From assembly GCA_022561775.1 (NCBI GenBank), contig JADFQO010000015.1:1-63013 (forward strand): a stretch of DNA of 63,013 nucleotides. Direction: 5' to 3'. Numbering within the stretch: the stretch's first letter is position 1; each line of letters opens with the position of its first letter. Source of the DNA: Myxococcales bacterium (lineage in GTDB: Bacteria; Myxococcota_A; UBA9160; SMWR01). The position numbers were made by a program, and so were the translations under genes. The notes beneath the pieces are model-generated. The model was not told where the DNA came from, searched no databases, and worked only from the letters and a program-made list of their open reading frames with translations. Of the stretch, positions 52,109-62,291 are shown in pieces.

Positions 52109-55100
52109 CTAACTGTCAGGCGAGAGGGCGGCCGCCTGAGCTCGAATGCACTCATCATTCAGCTCGCCGCCCCCACTGACTGCTCTCTGAAGCACCACGA
52201 GATCAACAATATTGCAGGACGTCGCCAGCGCCCCACCGGTTGAGATTTTAGATACGCTGCACAGCTGTTCTACCTTCGTACGAATCGCGTCATCTGGCAA
52301 CGCACCCGCCAGCAGTTTGAGGCCGGGTCTTACGTCGTCTGCGCTCACCATGCCTGGATTAGCCGGATCCTCATCCAAATTGCCGCACTGACACGCATCT
52401 CCGCGTCCATCTGCCAGGTCACTGTTTAGGCTGCCCTGATCCAATTGATCCGGATTGGCTGCGTATAGGCAATTTTCGGAATCGTTCGTGATCCCATCTC
52501 CATCGATGTCCTCGCTCCGTACTGTCGTGCCGATCGTGAACGCTAGATCGCTGGGAAAGGAACCCCCGTCTGATTCCGAGATCACCGGGTGCGTCGTCAC
52601 GATCATTCCCGCTCCATCAAATTTCGGTCTGGGCAGATTGCCCATTTCAGATTGTGGCACGCGGAGGGTTCCCAGAAGAACCCGGGGAGGTGCGTTCGCA
52701 TCCGGCACTGGATTCAAGGTGATATGCGTTGAATTACCCGCGGATCGGAAGTCCCCTGGAAGCGAGAGGTAGAGGGTGTTCGGATCGCTCCCGTCGAGAG
52801 GAGCGAATTGCGGATTAAACTGCTGCGCTGCCGTCTCATCGACGGATGGGCCCACCAGGAATTGATACGGCTCGTCTCCAGGTTCGAGGAATGATTTCGC
52901 TTCGACTCCGAAAGTGATCGCCTCGATTTCGCGATTAGCTTCGAGCTTCACATCGAAGAGTCGACCACTCGAATCGTTCGGCGCGGGCGAGAGGATTAGT
53001 TTGACCGGAGAGTTCGCAGGGCCCGCTGTAAATGCCCAGTCGCCTGCGAGGGAGTCCTCACTTCCGTCTCCGTCGTTATCCGATGTGAACGCGCCACCTC
53101 CCGAGGAAAAGACATCCGAAGCTCCAGCCGTTGTGATCGCAGCCGTGTCCGTAGCTGGGAGGGCTTCGTTGACTTCAACGAAGACGATGACTTCTTCTGG
53201 ATTAAACACGCAATTTGGACTACCCACGGGGCAGCAGAGATTTCGTGTGGAATCGACTCCGGGGTTGACCTCGTTTCCGAGGAAAGAGAAGTAGTAGAGA
53301 GCTGGAAACGCGGAATTGGTCCCAGGCAGTTTGACGAAGGATTGCGCGCGATCGACCCGCAAATTCAGGCCTGCCGGATCGGCTCCCGAACAGTTGACAT
53401 CTGTGCATCCCATTCCGCCGCCGAACACGATGTTGCTGGGGCTGAGGTCGCTGGGGAATTCTATGGCCATCTCGATTCGCCGAATGACCAGATCCGACGG
53501 GCAGGACAATAGAATCTCGTAGCCGGTGTCGCCGAGTGCAGCAGTTCCCGCAGCCCTAGACGGCGAAGAATTCGCAAGGAATCCACCTGTAACCGCGACT
53601 GCCGAGATGAATGCGGGCTCGCAAGCGTCCCCGAACTCATCCATGTTGGCGTTTTCTTGGCCCGAATTCGGGACGTCGATACAGTTGTCGCATGCGTCAC
53701 CAACTGTATCGAGATCGCGATCCAATTGATCTGGGTTGAAATTCATCTCGCAGTTGTCGCAGGTGTCACCTATTCCATCTCCGTCTCCGTCGGCCTGATC
53801 GGCGTTGGGGTCGAGCGGGCAGTTATCGATTGGGTCTTCGAGGCCGTCGAGGTCGCGGTCCAGGGGCGGCTCCGACTGCTCCGAAGTGTCGTCTCCCCAG
53901 CAGGCGAGAGAGCCCTGCTGCCCAACGCCACACGTGAAGCCCGGATTGGTTTCGGTCCCCCCCACGTTCAGTGCCGCGAACGGGAAGTTGACGGGCGGCG
54001 TGGCCTGGCCCTGCGCGTTCAGGCCCCAGCACTCCACGGTTCCCGCATCGCGCAGCCCGCAGCTGTGGAGTGACGCCACATCCACGTCGAGAAAGCTGCC
54101 GCTGGCGGCGGTTGCCTGACCGAAGTCGTTGCTGCCCCAGCAGTCCACTGTTCCGTTCACGCGCTTGCCGCAGGTGTGGAAGGCGCCCGCGCTCACCCGT
54201 TCGTAGCGCGTACTGGGGTCCATCGGATCGGCCAGTTGATCGTCGGCCTGCCCATCATCGTTGTTGCCCCAGCATTTGATGTCTCCGCCGGCCGTCACGC
54301 CGCAGGTGTGTTGAAATCCGCCGCTGATCTGCAGGAAGCTCCCCGAGATCATCATCGGCGCCTGCCCGAAGCCGTTGTCGCCCCAGCAGGTGACGCTGCC
54401 GTTGGCCCGAATCGCGCAGGCGTGGGCGCCGCCGGCGGTTACCTGCGTCGATGACGAGACCCCCGCGGTGCCGAAGGCCTTGTCGCCCCAGCAGTTGATA
54501 TTCCCAGTATCCCGCTCCACCGCGCAGGCGAAATCATCACCGGAATCGACGTTGATGTAGTTCCCGACGGGCGGGTTCCTGACTGCGCCCGAGATGCTCC
54601 AGCAGTTGAGCGTTGTGTCGCTCGTGATCGCGCAAGTATGCTGCCATCCCGCCGTGACCTGTGGCACCGGAACCTCCGGAGGGCTCGGTGCTGCGGGACC
54701 CCAGCACAGCTGCGAGCCGTCGGTGCGGATCGCGCACACTTTGTCGCTCGCCGCCGAGATCTTCGAGTAGCTGCCCGTGGTCGGCGGCCCAGCCGGCGGC
54801 GCGCCCCAGCACACGATGGCTTCGTTGTCCCGGCGGATGCCGCAGTTGAAGCTGTCGGCCGACGTGAGTTCCGCGAAGGCCACGTCTGCGAGGGCCGCCG
54901 GAACAACCCCCTGGCCCGCGCTGTTGTTGCCCCAGCAAGAGACCGTCCGGTCGGGCTTGATTCCGCACAGGTGGGCGAAGCCTCCCTTCAGATCGATCAA
55001 GGGTTCGAGTCCCATGGGCGGCGGGCCGGGGCTGCCCGGCCCCCAGCACCCGACGAAGCCGTCGGTAAACAGGCCGCACGAGTAGTCGGAGCCGCGGGTC

Positions 55101-55975
55101 AGGATCTTGAACGGGCCAGCGATCGACGGAATGGGCACGGAGAAGCCCGCGCACTCGGCATCTAGATTGGGAAGCAGGCCGCACACATGTGTCGGACCGG
55201 CGACCACCTGGATGAACTCGGTGCTGGCGAGTGTCGGGCTCTCATCCCAGCAGCTGAGCATGTCGTTGTAGTCGAGCGCGCAACCGAAGGCGTCCCCTGT
55301 CGCCACCTGGCGAAACGCGGTGTCGATGGGCGGCGTCGTCGGCGAGTTGCCGTAGCAGCGCGCTTCGCCGTTGCCCAGCACTGCACAGCTCTGGCTGCCA
55401 CCGACGGACAGCTGCACCCAGGACATGGGCGGCGCCTCGGCGACCACCACCGGAACGTCGACGTGCAGGACCGCCGCGTTGGCGTTCACGAAGCCGAGGG
55501 GCGTGCTCGAGGGTGCTGAGATCAGGACCTGGCCGAGCGTCCCCACCACCGAGAGGGTGGCGATCTTGGTCGGGCCCACGTTGCCCTGTCCGGCATTGCC
55601 GTCAGTGCCCGCGCGCAGCATGGCAGGCAGCATGGGTTGATCGTCTTCGACCGCCGCTTCTGCCCAAGCGACGTCCGTGATGACCAGATCGCCGGTGGTA
55701 TCGAACCTGACCGCCAACTGACAGATCTCGTCGGCGCCGTCTCCCACGACTGTGGTGCAGGCTTCGCTGGGTATGGGATGGATCGGGCCGTTGTCGAAGT
55801 ACACGTGCACCAGGGTCGGGCCACGAACCACTGCCGGCGCGCTCGGCGCTCCGTTGTCTCGATCGCTGTGGTAAAGGCTGGGTTGGGCCGACGCGGGCTG
55901 CGACGCAGCTCCAATCAGTGCAATTGCTGCCAAGACCACCAGCGGGGCTTTCCAAGACTCCGTCTTGCTCGACAT
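52109..55975 (-). CDS. Giant exported RCC1-repeat / thrombospondin type 3 / dockerin-like protein
   Basis: A 1288-residue exported protein. A signal peptide ([20 protein letters not shown]) is followed by a cohesin-like domain near 45-170. About a dozen RCC1-type propeller repeats (to about 700) each carry a Cys pair, for example [20 protein letters not shown]. Calcium-binding TSP3 repeats follow ([14 protein letters not shown], about 705-780), then beta-sandwich domains resembling cohesin and a C-terminal dockerin-like module ([27 protein letters not shown]). ATG at 55975 with GGAGGGG upstream. Same strand as, and 30 bases before, the TPS gene. Confidence 0.85.
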   Translation of the reverse strand: MSSKTESWKAPLVVLAAIALIGAASQPASAQPSLYHSDRDNGAPSAPAVVRGPTLVHVYFDNGPIHPIPSEACTTVVGDGADEICQLAVRFDTTGDLVITDVAWAEAAVEDDQPMLPAMLRAGTDGNAGQGNVGPTKIATLSVVGTLGQVLISAPSSTPLGFVNANAAVLHVDVPVVVAEAPPMSWVQLSVGGSQSCAVLGNGEARCYGNSPTTPPIDTAFRQVATGDAFGCALDYNDMLSCWDESPTLASTEFIQVVAGPTHVCGLLPNLDAECAGFSVPIPSIAGPFKILTRGSDYSCGLFTDGFVGCWGPGSPGPPPMGLEPLIDLKGGFAHLCGIKPDRTVSCWGNNSAGQGVVPAALADVAFAELTSADSFNCGIRRDNEAIVCWGAPPAGPPTTGSYSKISAASDKVCAIRTDGSQLCWGPAAPSPPEVPVPQVTAGWQHTCAITSDTTLNCWSISGAVRNPPVGNYINVDSGDDFACAVERDTGNINCWGDKAFGTAGVSSSTQVTAGGAHACAIRANGSVTCWGDNGFGQAPMMISGSFLQISGGFQHTCGVTAGGDIKCWGNNDDGQADDQLADPMDPSTRYERVSAGAFHTCGKRVNGTVDCWGSNDFGQATAASGSFLDVDVASLHSCGLRDAGTVECWGLNAQGQATPPVNFPFAALNVGGTETNPGFTCGVGQQGSLACWGDDTSEQSEPPLDRDLDGLEDPIDNCPLDPNADQADGDGDGIGDTCDNCEMNFNPDQLDRDLDTVGDACDNCIDVPNSGQENANMDEFGDACEPAFISAVAVTGGFLANSSPSRAAGTAALGDTGYEILLSCPSDLVIRRIEMAIEFPSDLSPSNIVFGGGMGCTDVNCSGADPAGLNLRVDRAQSFVKLPGTNSAFPALYYFSFLGNEVNPGVDSTRNLCCPVGSPNCVFNPEEVIVFVEVNEALPATDTAAITTAGASDVFSSGGGAFTSDNDGDGSEDSLAGDWAFTAGPANSPVKLILSPAPNDSSGRLFDVKLEANREIEAITFGVEAKSFLEPGDEPYQFLVGPSVDETAAQQFNPQFAPLDGSDPNTLYLSLPGDFRSAGNSTHITLNPVPDANAPPRVLLGTLRVPQSEMGNLPRPKFDGAGMIVTTHPVISESDGGSFPSDLAFTIGTTVRSEDIDGDGITNDSENCLYAANPDQLDQGSLNSDLADGRGDACQCGNLDEDPANPGMVSADDVRPGLKLLAGALPDDAIRTKVEQLCSVSKISTGGALATSCNIVDLVVLQRAVSGGGELNDECIRAQAAALSPDS

Positions 55976-56132
55976 CGCCAACCCCTCCGGTGCCCGGCTG
56001 CGACCTTTCCGCGGCCGTTTCAAACACGCCAAGTGCTGGATGGTGCCATTGTACTCTCACATACTCGAGCCGGTGTGAACTATTTCACGCTCTGCTCGAA
56101 AAGGGCCTGGTGACAGTATTTCTTGTTAAGTA

Positions 56133-56325
56133 TCAGAGAGTTATCAGTGCCCAATCGCCTTCGCGATCGGCACTTTGGTAGGTGTCGACCTCGACCCCCC
56201 ACTTGAGCAAGCTCACGCGCGATCACGGCCTTGTTGAATCGCAGCTCCGTGCCATCCACGTCGACGGGGTGCCGCTTGCCGTGAAATGGGCCTGACCCAG
56301 GTACACGTCCACGCCGAACCCTTCG
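56133..56325 (-). pseudogene. Decayed ORF fragment of unknown family
   Basis: Read on the minus strand, VPGSGPFHGKRHPVDVDGTE and LRFNKAVIAREL continue, after removing one T at 56209-56210, into LKWGVEVDTYQSADREGDWA and LITL before a TGA at 56135-56133. The coherent amphipathic sequence across a one-base shift suggests a formerly real gene. The family is not recognised. Part of it (about 45 bases around 56277-56322) recurs near 60630-60680. Confidence 0.4.
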
Positions 56326-56460
56326 TGTCAGCCGGGTGCTTTGGCGGGCAGTTCGGCCAACTCCGGAGACGCAGGGGGAGAGTGAGCTGCACAAATCGCT
56401 GTAACAATGGTTTTGGCCGTGGCCATCTCTTATTGGCTCACACGCCTGCAAAATACATCA

Positions 56461-56482
56461 CACCCTGAGGCGCCGCAGGGTG
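56461..56482 (+). promoter_or_regulatory. Perfect inverted repeat just upstream of the LamG/BNR gene
   Basis: CACCCTG and CAGGGTG (7 bp each) flank an 8-base loop that contains the palindrome GGCGCC. It ends 15 bases before the ATG at 56498. It could be an operator, a 5' mRNA hairpin or an end of a small mobile sequence. Confidence 0.5.
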
Positions 56483-56497
56483 TAGATTGGCGTCACC

Positions 56498-59400
56498 ATG
56501 ACGCGGTGGGAAAGGGTGGAGCCCGCAGTGGCACATACACCTGACGGATCCCCAAGGGGATACAAGCTGACGCGACATCTCGTGGTCTTAATTCTCGCTG
56601 TCACGCTCGGGGCGGGCCCCGCATCGGCCGTCAGCGTTGCGTACTACCGCTTCGACAAGGATGGCAAGACCGCGGGGCAGACTGCGGACGCCGCGGCGGA
56701 CCAGACTGGCGACCACGATGGCAGCGCCGTCAATGGGCCAACCTACTCGAGCAGCGTCGCCGCGAGCACCGTGACGCAGACCGGTGCACCAAACGATCTT
56801 TCGCTCGACTTCGTGCGCGGTACCGGCATGGGAACGGACGGGACCGAGCAGTACGTCCTGGTCCAGGACAGCGCGCGGTTAAGCTTCGGGGACTCGTCGT
56901 TCACGATCGAGGCGTGGGTCAAGCTCGCGAGTCTGGGCGAGGCCTGCCTCGCCAGCACGACAGGGGTCTGCGCCGATCCCGCAAAGGGAAACAGCGCGTA
57001 TGTGGTCCAGAAGAAGGGCCTGTCGGGAAACCTTCCCGATCGCCAGATGGACTTCGCGTTCCTCGCCCAACTCGGCAATCGCGCGCGCAGCGACAACAGC
57101 TGCAACCTGATCAGCAACAAGCTCGCGGGCAGCCGTTGGACGGGTCGGGAGCTCGCCCTCGAGTTTGGCGACGGGACGCCCGAGAGCGCGGGCGGCTGTG
57201 GTTTCACCACGGTGATCAGCACGCTCGAGTTCTCGCTGGCGGACGTGGGCGTCTGGCACTTCGTCAGCGTGACCTTCGACGCGGCGACGGACACGGTCCG
57301 CTTCGTGATGGACGGCCAGCCGGCGGACGACGTCAGCTGCGATGCCGTCACGCCCGCGACTTGTGTCTCCGGCTTCGCCCACATCGACGCCGCGGATGGC
57401 ACCCCTCGGGATCTCTTGATCGGAGCCAAGGCGACGGAGGAGCTGAGCACGGCCACGCCGCAGCGCCGCTTCGATGGCGCACTCGACGAACTGCGCATCA
57501 GCAACGTCGCCCTCTCGCCTGGCCAGTTGGCGAATCAGCCGGCTTTGAGCTTTACCGCGTGCAGCATGACGAACCCGACAGTGATTGCAGCCGGCGACTT
57601 GTCGCACGAGCGAGAGAACATCACCGTCCCGGCGAGTTGCGAACTCCGGGTGGAGGGCCAACACGACTTCAACAATGTGACCGTCGAAGATGGTGGAACG
57701 CTGACGATGCTTGACGACGATCTCCTTGACGGTAACCCCCCCATGCTTTTCGTCACGGGGGACGTGACGATCGAAGGCGGAGTCATCGGCGGCATGCTCA
57801 CGGCGACCGGGGAGGGTTTTGGTTTCTTGGACGATGCTGATGCTGAGGGTGAGGGGGAGGATGCGGCGTCGCAAAGTGGTGGCGGCGGTGGCGGCTATGG
57901 GGGTTCCGGAGGCGACGGTTCTGTGGGTTCTGGCGGGGCTCCCTATGGATTGATCACGGCACCGGATCTTCCGGGCAGCCACGGCGGCAATTCGGGCAGC
58001 CATACGGGTGGTTCCGGGGGCGGCGCGATCCGGTTGAACGTCGACGGGACCCTGACTGTCGAGGGGGCGCTGGAGGCCAATGGAGGGCTGGTCACGAATA
58101 ACGGCGCGGGCGGCTCGGGTGGGAGCATTTGGATCACGGCCAACGCTCTGGCGGGCGGCGGCACCATCTCTGCCAACGGTGCCGCCGCTCAGAATTCTTC
58201 TGTCGGCGGCGGCGGTGGAGGTCGCATCGCCTTGTATGTCTGCGTTCCCGATTCTTTCGGGGCCACCACCGTGACAGGTGGTGCCGGATTCGAAAACGGA
58301 GAAGACGGCACGGTCTTCGTCGGTGAATGCGCTAGCGGAGTTCCTTCGATGTGGAGCTTCTTTGGAATCGCCGATGGGGGGTCGATCGACTTTACGGTGG
58401 CCGGTGTTCCGCTGCAGGTGACGACGATCCCGGGGCAGGGCGCGGCTCATGTGGCGCAGGCCGTGGCGGACGCGATCAACAACGATCCGGCCCTGTCGGC
58501 GCTGGGCATCGTCGCGACCGCTTCTGGTGACACCGTGACCGTGAACGCGTCGATCGCGGACATCGTGATCAATGATCCGGGCTTGGTGGGTCAAGGCATT
58601 CCGATCCTATCGCTTGAATTGGGCCCGCTCGGGGTGTTGAACACCAACGCAGCCAGCGACGGCGCGACGAATGACTCCCGGCCGCAGGTGGCGACGGACG
58701 GCGACGGGATCTGGCTGGCAGTCTGGGATGCGCCAATCCAGCAACAGATTCTCTCGGCTCGCTCGATGGATGACGGTGCAACGTGGAGCGATCCGGTTGC
58801 CGTGTTTACGGGGGCCGGTCCTCAGACCTCGATCGCTCCGGAGATCGCCACCGACGGTGCTGGGACCTGGGTGGTGGTGTGGCACTCTGGCGACACACTG
58901 GGCGGTACGATCGATTTCGACAACGACATCCTGGTCGCGCGATCGACAGACGACGGCACGAGTTGGAGTCCGGCCGCCGCGCTCAACGGCAACGCCGCGA
59001 CAGACACCGGCCGCGACGAATTTCCGCAGATCTCGACGGACGGCCTCTGGACGGAGGGTCCGGCCACCTGGGTGGCGGTGTGGTCCTCGACCGACGATCT
59101 CGGCGGCACGATCGGCACCGATTTCGACAAGCTGGTGGCGCGCTCGACGGACGGCGGTCTGAACTGGTCGGGCCCCGTACCGCTCAACACCAACGCCGCA
59201 ACCGACCTGCTCGTGACGGATTCCGGCACGCTGGGTTTTTCGACCGACGGGATCACTTGGGTGGCGGTGTGGAGCTCGCGTAACGATCTCGGCGGCCCGG
59301 CTGGAACCGACTTCGACATCCTGGTGACTCGCTCGACCGACAAGGGCGTCAGCTGGAGCGATCCCGCTGCGCTCAACACCAACGCCACCACCGATGGGTC

Positions 59401-60379
59401 TGCAGACGACCTCTTCCCGGAAGTGACAGCTGACGGGGTGGGGAACTGGGTGGCGGTGTGGACGACCTCGATCCAGATCCGCACAGCCAGCTCGGCGGAT
59501 GACGGACAGACCTGGAGCGCCCCGGTTGTGATCGATACGAACACCAGTCCGCTTCCCCTCTTTCCGCAGGTGACCAGTGATGGTGCGGAGAATTGGATCG
59601 CGGTTTGGCCTTCGACCAACACGCTAGGCGGCGCGATCGGCACGGACTTCGACATTCTGAGAGCAGAGTCGAGGGATGGCGGCGCCACCTGGACGCTCCC
59701 CAGCGCGCTCAATTCCAACGCTGCGACCGATTCGGGAGAGGACATCAATCCGCAACTCACGACCGACGGTTTCGGACGCTGGGTCGCGGTGTGGCAGTCG
59801 GACGACGACCTCGGCGCCACGATGATCGGTACGGATCAGGACATCCTCGTCTCGATCGGATCCGGCCCCGACCAGGACGGGGACGGACTCACGGACGGTG
59901 AGGAGGTGAACTTCTACCTCACGGATCCGCTCGATCCCGACAGCGACGGGGATGGGTTCGACGACGGCGTAGAGGTGCACCTCATTGGCACTTTCCCCAA
60001 CGATGAAGACTCCGACGACGATTCGGTGTGTGACGGAGGGATCCAGGTGGGCGTGTGCACCGCATCCGGTCCCGACAACTGCCCCAGTACCCCCAACTCG
60101 GGCCAGGTCAACAGCGATTCGCTCTCGGCAGGCGACGCCTGCCAGTGCGGCGATCTCAACAACGACGGGGTCGTGACCGAGGCCGACGTGATTCTGGTTC
60201 GCGAACACGTCGTGGGAGCGACGACCGCGGCGATCCTCACCCGCTGCAACGTGATCGGCCCGTCCGACGGTGGCGTGACCGATTGCAACGTGGCAGACGC
60301 CTACGTGCTCGACCGCTTCACGGACGGCCTGCCCGTAACGCTCGAGAACAGCTGCCAGGCCTACACCGGCGGCCCGTAG
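56498..60379 (+). CDS. Giant exported LamG / glycine-rich / BNR-sialidase-type / dockerin-like protein
   Basis: A 1293-residue exported protein. A signal region (LVVLILAVTLGAGPASA) is followed by a LamG/concanavalin-type domain at about 45-345 (FTIEAWVKLASLG, VWHFVSVTFDAATDTVRFVM, LDELRISNVALSPGQL). A Gly-rich beta-helix lies at about 430-610, then BNR/sialidase-like repeats at about 690-1120 (SADDGQTWSAPV, STDKGVSWSDPAALN, each with WVAVW). Calcium-binding DGDGLTDGEEVN repeats precede a C-terminal dockerin-like module (DACQCGDLNNDGVVTEADVI, CNVADAYVLDRF). Probably binds or scans surface glycans. ATG at 56498 chosen as the earliest good start. Confidence 0.85.
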   Translation: MTRWERVEPAVAHTPDGSPRGYKLTRHLVVLILAVTLGAGPASAVSVAYYRFDKDGKTAGQTADAAADQTGDHDGSAVNGPTYSSSVAASTVTQTGAPNDLSLDFVRGTGMGTDGTEQYVLVQDSARLSFGDSSFTIEAWVKLASLGEACLASTTGVCADPAKGNSAYVVQKKGLSGNLPDRQMDFAFLAQLGNRARSDNSCNLISNKLAGSRWTGRELALEFGDGTPESAGGCGFTTVISTLEFSLADVGVWHFVSVTFDAATDTVRFVMDGQPADDVSCDAVTPATCVSGFAHIDAADGTPRDLLIGAKATEELSTATPQRRFDGALDELRISNVALSPGQLANQPALSFTACSMTNPTVIAAGDLSHERENITVPASCELRVEGQHDFNNVTVEDGGTLTMLDDDLLDGNPPMLFVTGDVTIEGGVIGGMLTATGEGFGFLDDADAEGEGEDAASQSGGGGGGYGGSGGDGSVGSGGAPYGLITAPDLPGSHGGNSGSHTGGSGGGAIRLNVDGTLTVEGALEANGGLVTNNGAGGSGGSIWITANALAGGGTISANGAAAQNSSVGGGGGGRIALYVCVPDSFGATTVTGGAGFENGEDGTVFVGECASGVPSMWSFFGIADGGSIDFTVAGVPLQVTTIPGQGAAHVAQAVADAINNDPALSALGIVATASGDTVTVNASIADIVINDPGLVGQGIPILSLELGPLGVLNTNAASDGATNDSRPQVATDGDGIWLAVWDAPIQQQILSARSMDDGATWSDPVAVFTGAGPQTSIAPEIATDGAGTWVVVWHSGDTLGGTIDFDNDILVARSTDDGTSWSPAAALNGNAATDTGRDEFPQISTDGLWTEGPATWVAVWSSTDDLGGTIGTDFDKLVARSTDGGLNWSGPVPLNTNAATDLLVTDSGTLGFSTDGITWVAVWSSRNDLGGPAGTDFDILVTRSTDKGVSWSDPAALNTNATTDGSADDLFPEVTADGVGNWVAVWTTSIQIRTASSADDGQTWSAPVVIDTNTSPLPLFPQVTSDGAENWIAVWPSTNTLGGAIGTDFDILRAESRDGGATWTLPSALNSNAATDSGEDINPQLTTDGFGRWVAVWQSDDDLGATMIGTDQDILVSIGSGPDQDGDGLTDGEEVNFYLTDPLDPDSDGDGFDDGVEVHLIGTFPNDEDSDDDSVCDGGIQVGVCTASGPDNCPSTPNSGQVNSDSLSAGDACQCGDLNNDGVVTEADVILVREHVVGATTAAILTRCNVIGPSDGGVTDCNVADAYVLDRFTDGLPVTLENSCQAYTGGP

Positions 60380-60400
60380 TCCCACGCGCTGTGCCGGCGA

Positions 60401-60418
60401 TTCAAGCCGCCGCTTGAA
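60401..60418 (+). terminator. Hairpin after the LamG/BNR gene
   Basis: TTCAAGC (60401-60407) and GCTTGAA (60412-60418) form a perfect 7-bp stem with a 4-base loop, 22 bases after the stop. No T-run follows, so terminator function is only possible. Confidence 0.4.
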
Positions 60419-60420
60419 CG

Positions 60421-60745
60421 TCGTGACCGTCACGCGGATGTAGAAGCCGTCGTCCTGGATGTCGTCGTCGCTGGGGCCGTCGATGCGGTTGAGCTTGCTG
60501 CCCCAGTAGGCCTCGGCCAGCAGCCATTTCCAGGGCGAGGAGCGACTGCAAACCAACTCTTCCGCGTCCGAGTCGCGCCTCGCGTGGGGCGCGCGAGTCG
60601 GCGGAGAACAGCTGCCCTTGCGGTAGCTCTCGCCGTGAAATGGGCCTGACCCAGGTACAGGTCCACGCGAACCCTTCGCGGTGCGGTCCTCTTCGAGCCA
60701 GCTGCAGAGAATTTCGCGGTATACGGACGCAGGATTTTGTAGTTC
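60421..60745 (-). pseudogene. Unrecognised ORF or relic, antisense to flanking exoprotein genes
   Basis: The minus-strand frame reads VYREILCSWLEEDRTAKG, GPVPGSGPFHGESYRKGS, then WKWLLAEAYWGSKLNRIDG and DDDIQDDGFYIRVTVTTFKR. The composition looks protein-like, with Trp/Tyr clusters, but there is no clear start, and the frame runs on antisense into the LamG gene. It shares about 45 bases with the relic at 56277-56322. Not assigned to a family. Confidence 0.35.
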
Positions 60746-60977
60746 AATGGGTGTGGAGAGGGAAGGGACGAGGTCGCCGTTGCTGAACGTCAGGATCAGG
60801 CAGCTTTCGCTGCCGGTCTCCGGGACCGGGTCGCCGTTGTGGGCCGGCGGTCACGCGTTGGCGCGCGCGAAACGGCGGGCTGGCGCGCCGGCCCTGATCG
60901 CCCGCGCGCTACGCAGAGAGAGAGGACGTCATGAGCGGATTCGGCCGATCAATGGTGCGGCAGAGGACATTGACTTC

Positions 60978-62291
60978 GTGCGATCCCTTCGTTTCCGACT
61001 CGCCGTGGCCCTTCTCGGGTGCGCCGTCCTTGGATTGCCATCGCTCGCCCAGGCGGCGATCGGCCTCACTGGATGGTCGGGATCTGGTTTTAGTGGTGTC
61101 GACAACAATGTCGGCTTCGAGTTCAGTACGACGAGATCGATCAGCATCACCGACCTCGGCTTCTTCGATCAAGGTGTCGATGGCTTGGCCGTATCTCATG
61201 AGGTCGGGATCTGGCGAGTGTCGGACCAATCGCTCCTGGTGTCCGGTACGGTGGCCTCCGGTACTACAGCGCCCCTTGACGGCGACTATCGATATGTCGC
61301 CGTAACTCCGACGATTCTCGCCGCAGGCAATTACATTGTGTCCGTGGTGACGACCGGCGATGCCTGGCTCACCAACCTCGTCGCGCCCACTGTGAGCGGA
61401 CCGCTTGCCTACGTATCGGGTCGCGACAAGTTCCCTCATGAGACTGCGTCGCTGGTCTACCCCAATCAGTCTGCTGGAAACAACCACGCGCCAGCGAACT
61501 TCAAATACGACATCACGCCAACCGGCAACGTCACCTTCTACACCGACGAGGCGGCCTGGACGGCGGCGGTGAACGCAGTGGCGGTCGACTCGCTCGACAC
61601 CAGCGCCGCCAACGTCGCGCTGGCCGACGAGGTCAGCTCTCCTCCGGCGCAGGACGCACAGCTGGGTCCGCAGCTCACCTTCCGCGCGGGGAACACGGGC
61701 CTGTGCGCAAGCTTCACGCTCCAGACGCTCCAGTCCGGAGCGGGCCTGACCTTCGACGACGGGGAGCCGAGCCCGTCCAGCTTTCCCGCCGGCACGCTTT
61801 CCATTGGCGATATCAATGACTTCGAGGACGACGACTTCCGGCTCACGTTCCCGACCGGCTCGGTCTTCGCCATGGGCCTGTTCCTGGTGAACAACATCCA
61901 GGTTGGCTCCGAGAGCTTTTCGGCGTTCGGGTCGGGCGGTCTGCTGGGAACGCTCCCAGGTAACAGCATCCCGGACTCCAGCGGCAACGGCAGCACCTTC
62001 GTGGGGGTGGTCGCTTCGGAGCCGCTCGTGAGCGTGCGCTTCGACGAGGGCGCGGCCGCGAACGACATCGCGATCCGCGACTTCCGGCTGGGATGCGCCG
62101 CGGAGGATCCGGACGCGGACGGGCTCAGCAACTTGGCGGAGCAGCGCGCGGGCACGGACCCGAGCGACCCCGACACAGACGACGACGGGCTGCTCGACGG
62201 AGAGGAGCTGGCGACCGGCAGCTTCGGGGCCCAGCAGGTGATCTCGACCCTTGCCGACGGGCCCCGATCCGTCTTTGCGGCGGACCTGTGA
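60978..62291 (+). CDS. Exported DUF4082-like / FG-GAP repeat protein, first part before a frameshift
   Basis: Predicted signal peptide (LAVALLGCAVLGLPSLAQA) from a GTG start at 60978 with GAGGA upstream. Residues about 27-165 resemble DUF4082 (GFEFSTTRSISITDLGFFD, HEVGIWRVSDQSLLVSGTV, GNYIVSVVTTGDAWL). A second beta domain and a calcium-type segment (DPDADGLSNLAEQRAGTDPS) precede the first FG-GAP unit. The frame stops at TGA 62289-62291, but removing one extra T at 62289 restores the expected DLDGDGDPDVL and the repeats to the window end. Confidence 0.8.
   Translation: MRSLRFRLAVALLGCAVLGLPSLAQAAIGLTGWSGSGFSGVDNNVGFEFSTTRSISITDLGFFDQGVDGLAVSHEVGIWRVSDQSLLVSGTVASGTTAPLDGDYRYVAVTPTILAAGNYIVSVVTTGDAWLTNLVAPTVSGPLAYVSGRDKFPHETASLVYPNQSAGNNHAPANFKYDITPTGNVTFYTDEAAWTAAVNAVAVDSLDTSAANVALADEVSSPPAQDAQLGPQLTFRAGNTGLCASFTLQTLQSGAGLTFDDGEPSPSSFPAGTLSIGDINDFEDDDFRLTFPTGSVFAMGLFLVNNIQVGSESFSAFGSGGLLGTLPGNSIPDSSGNGSTFVGVVASEPLVSVRFDEGAAANDIAIRDFRLGCAAEDPDADGLSNLAEQRAGTDPSDPDTDDDGLLDGEELATGSFGAQQVISTLADGPRSVFAADL

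Larger units (their letters stand above)
56033..56497. other. Intergenic region between divergent giant exoprotein genes
   Basis: This stretch holds a possible minus-strand -10 box (TACAAT, 56053-56048) for the RCC1 gene, a decayed minus-strand ORF (56133-56325) and an inverted repeat (56461-56482). No intact gene is present. Base composition is less GC-rich than neighbouring coding DNA around 56100-56160. Confidence 0.4.
60380..60977. other. 598-base intergenic region
   Basis: Contains the hairpin at 60401-60418 and a minus-strand unrecognised ORF (60421-60745). No convincing promoter for the following gene was found. Between 60750 and 60950 nothing is recognised except GC-rich direct and inverted runs. 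Confidence 0.4.
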
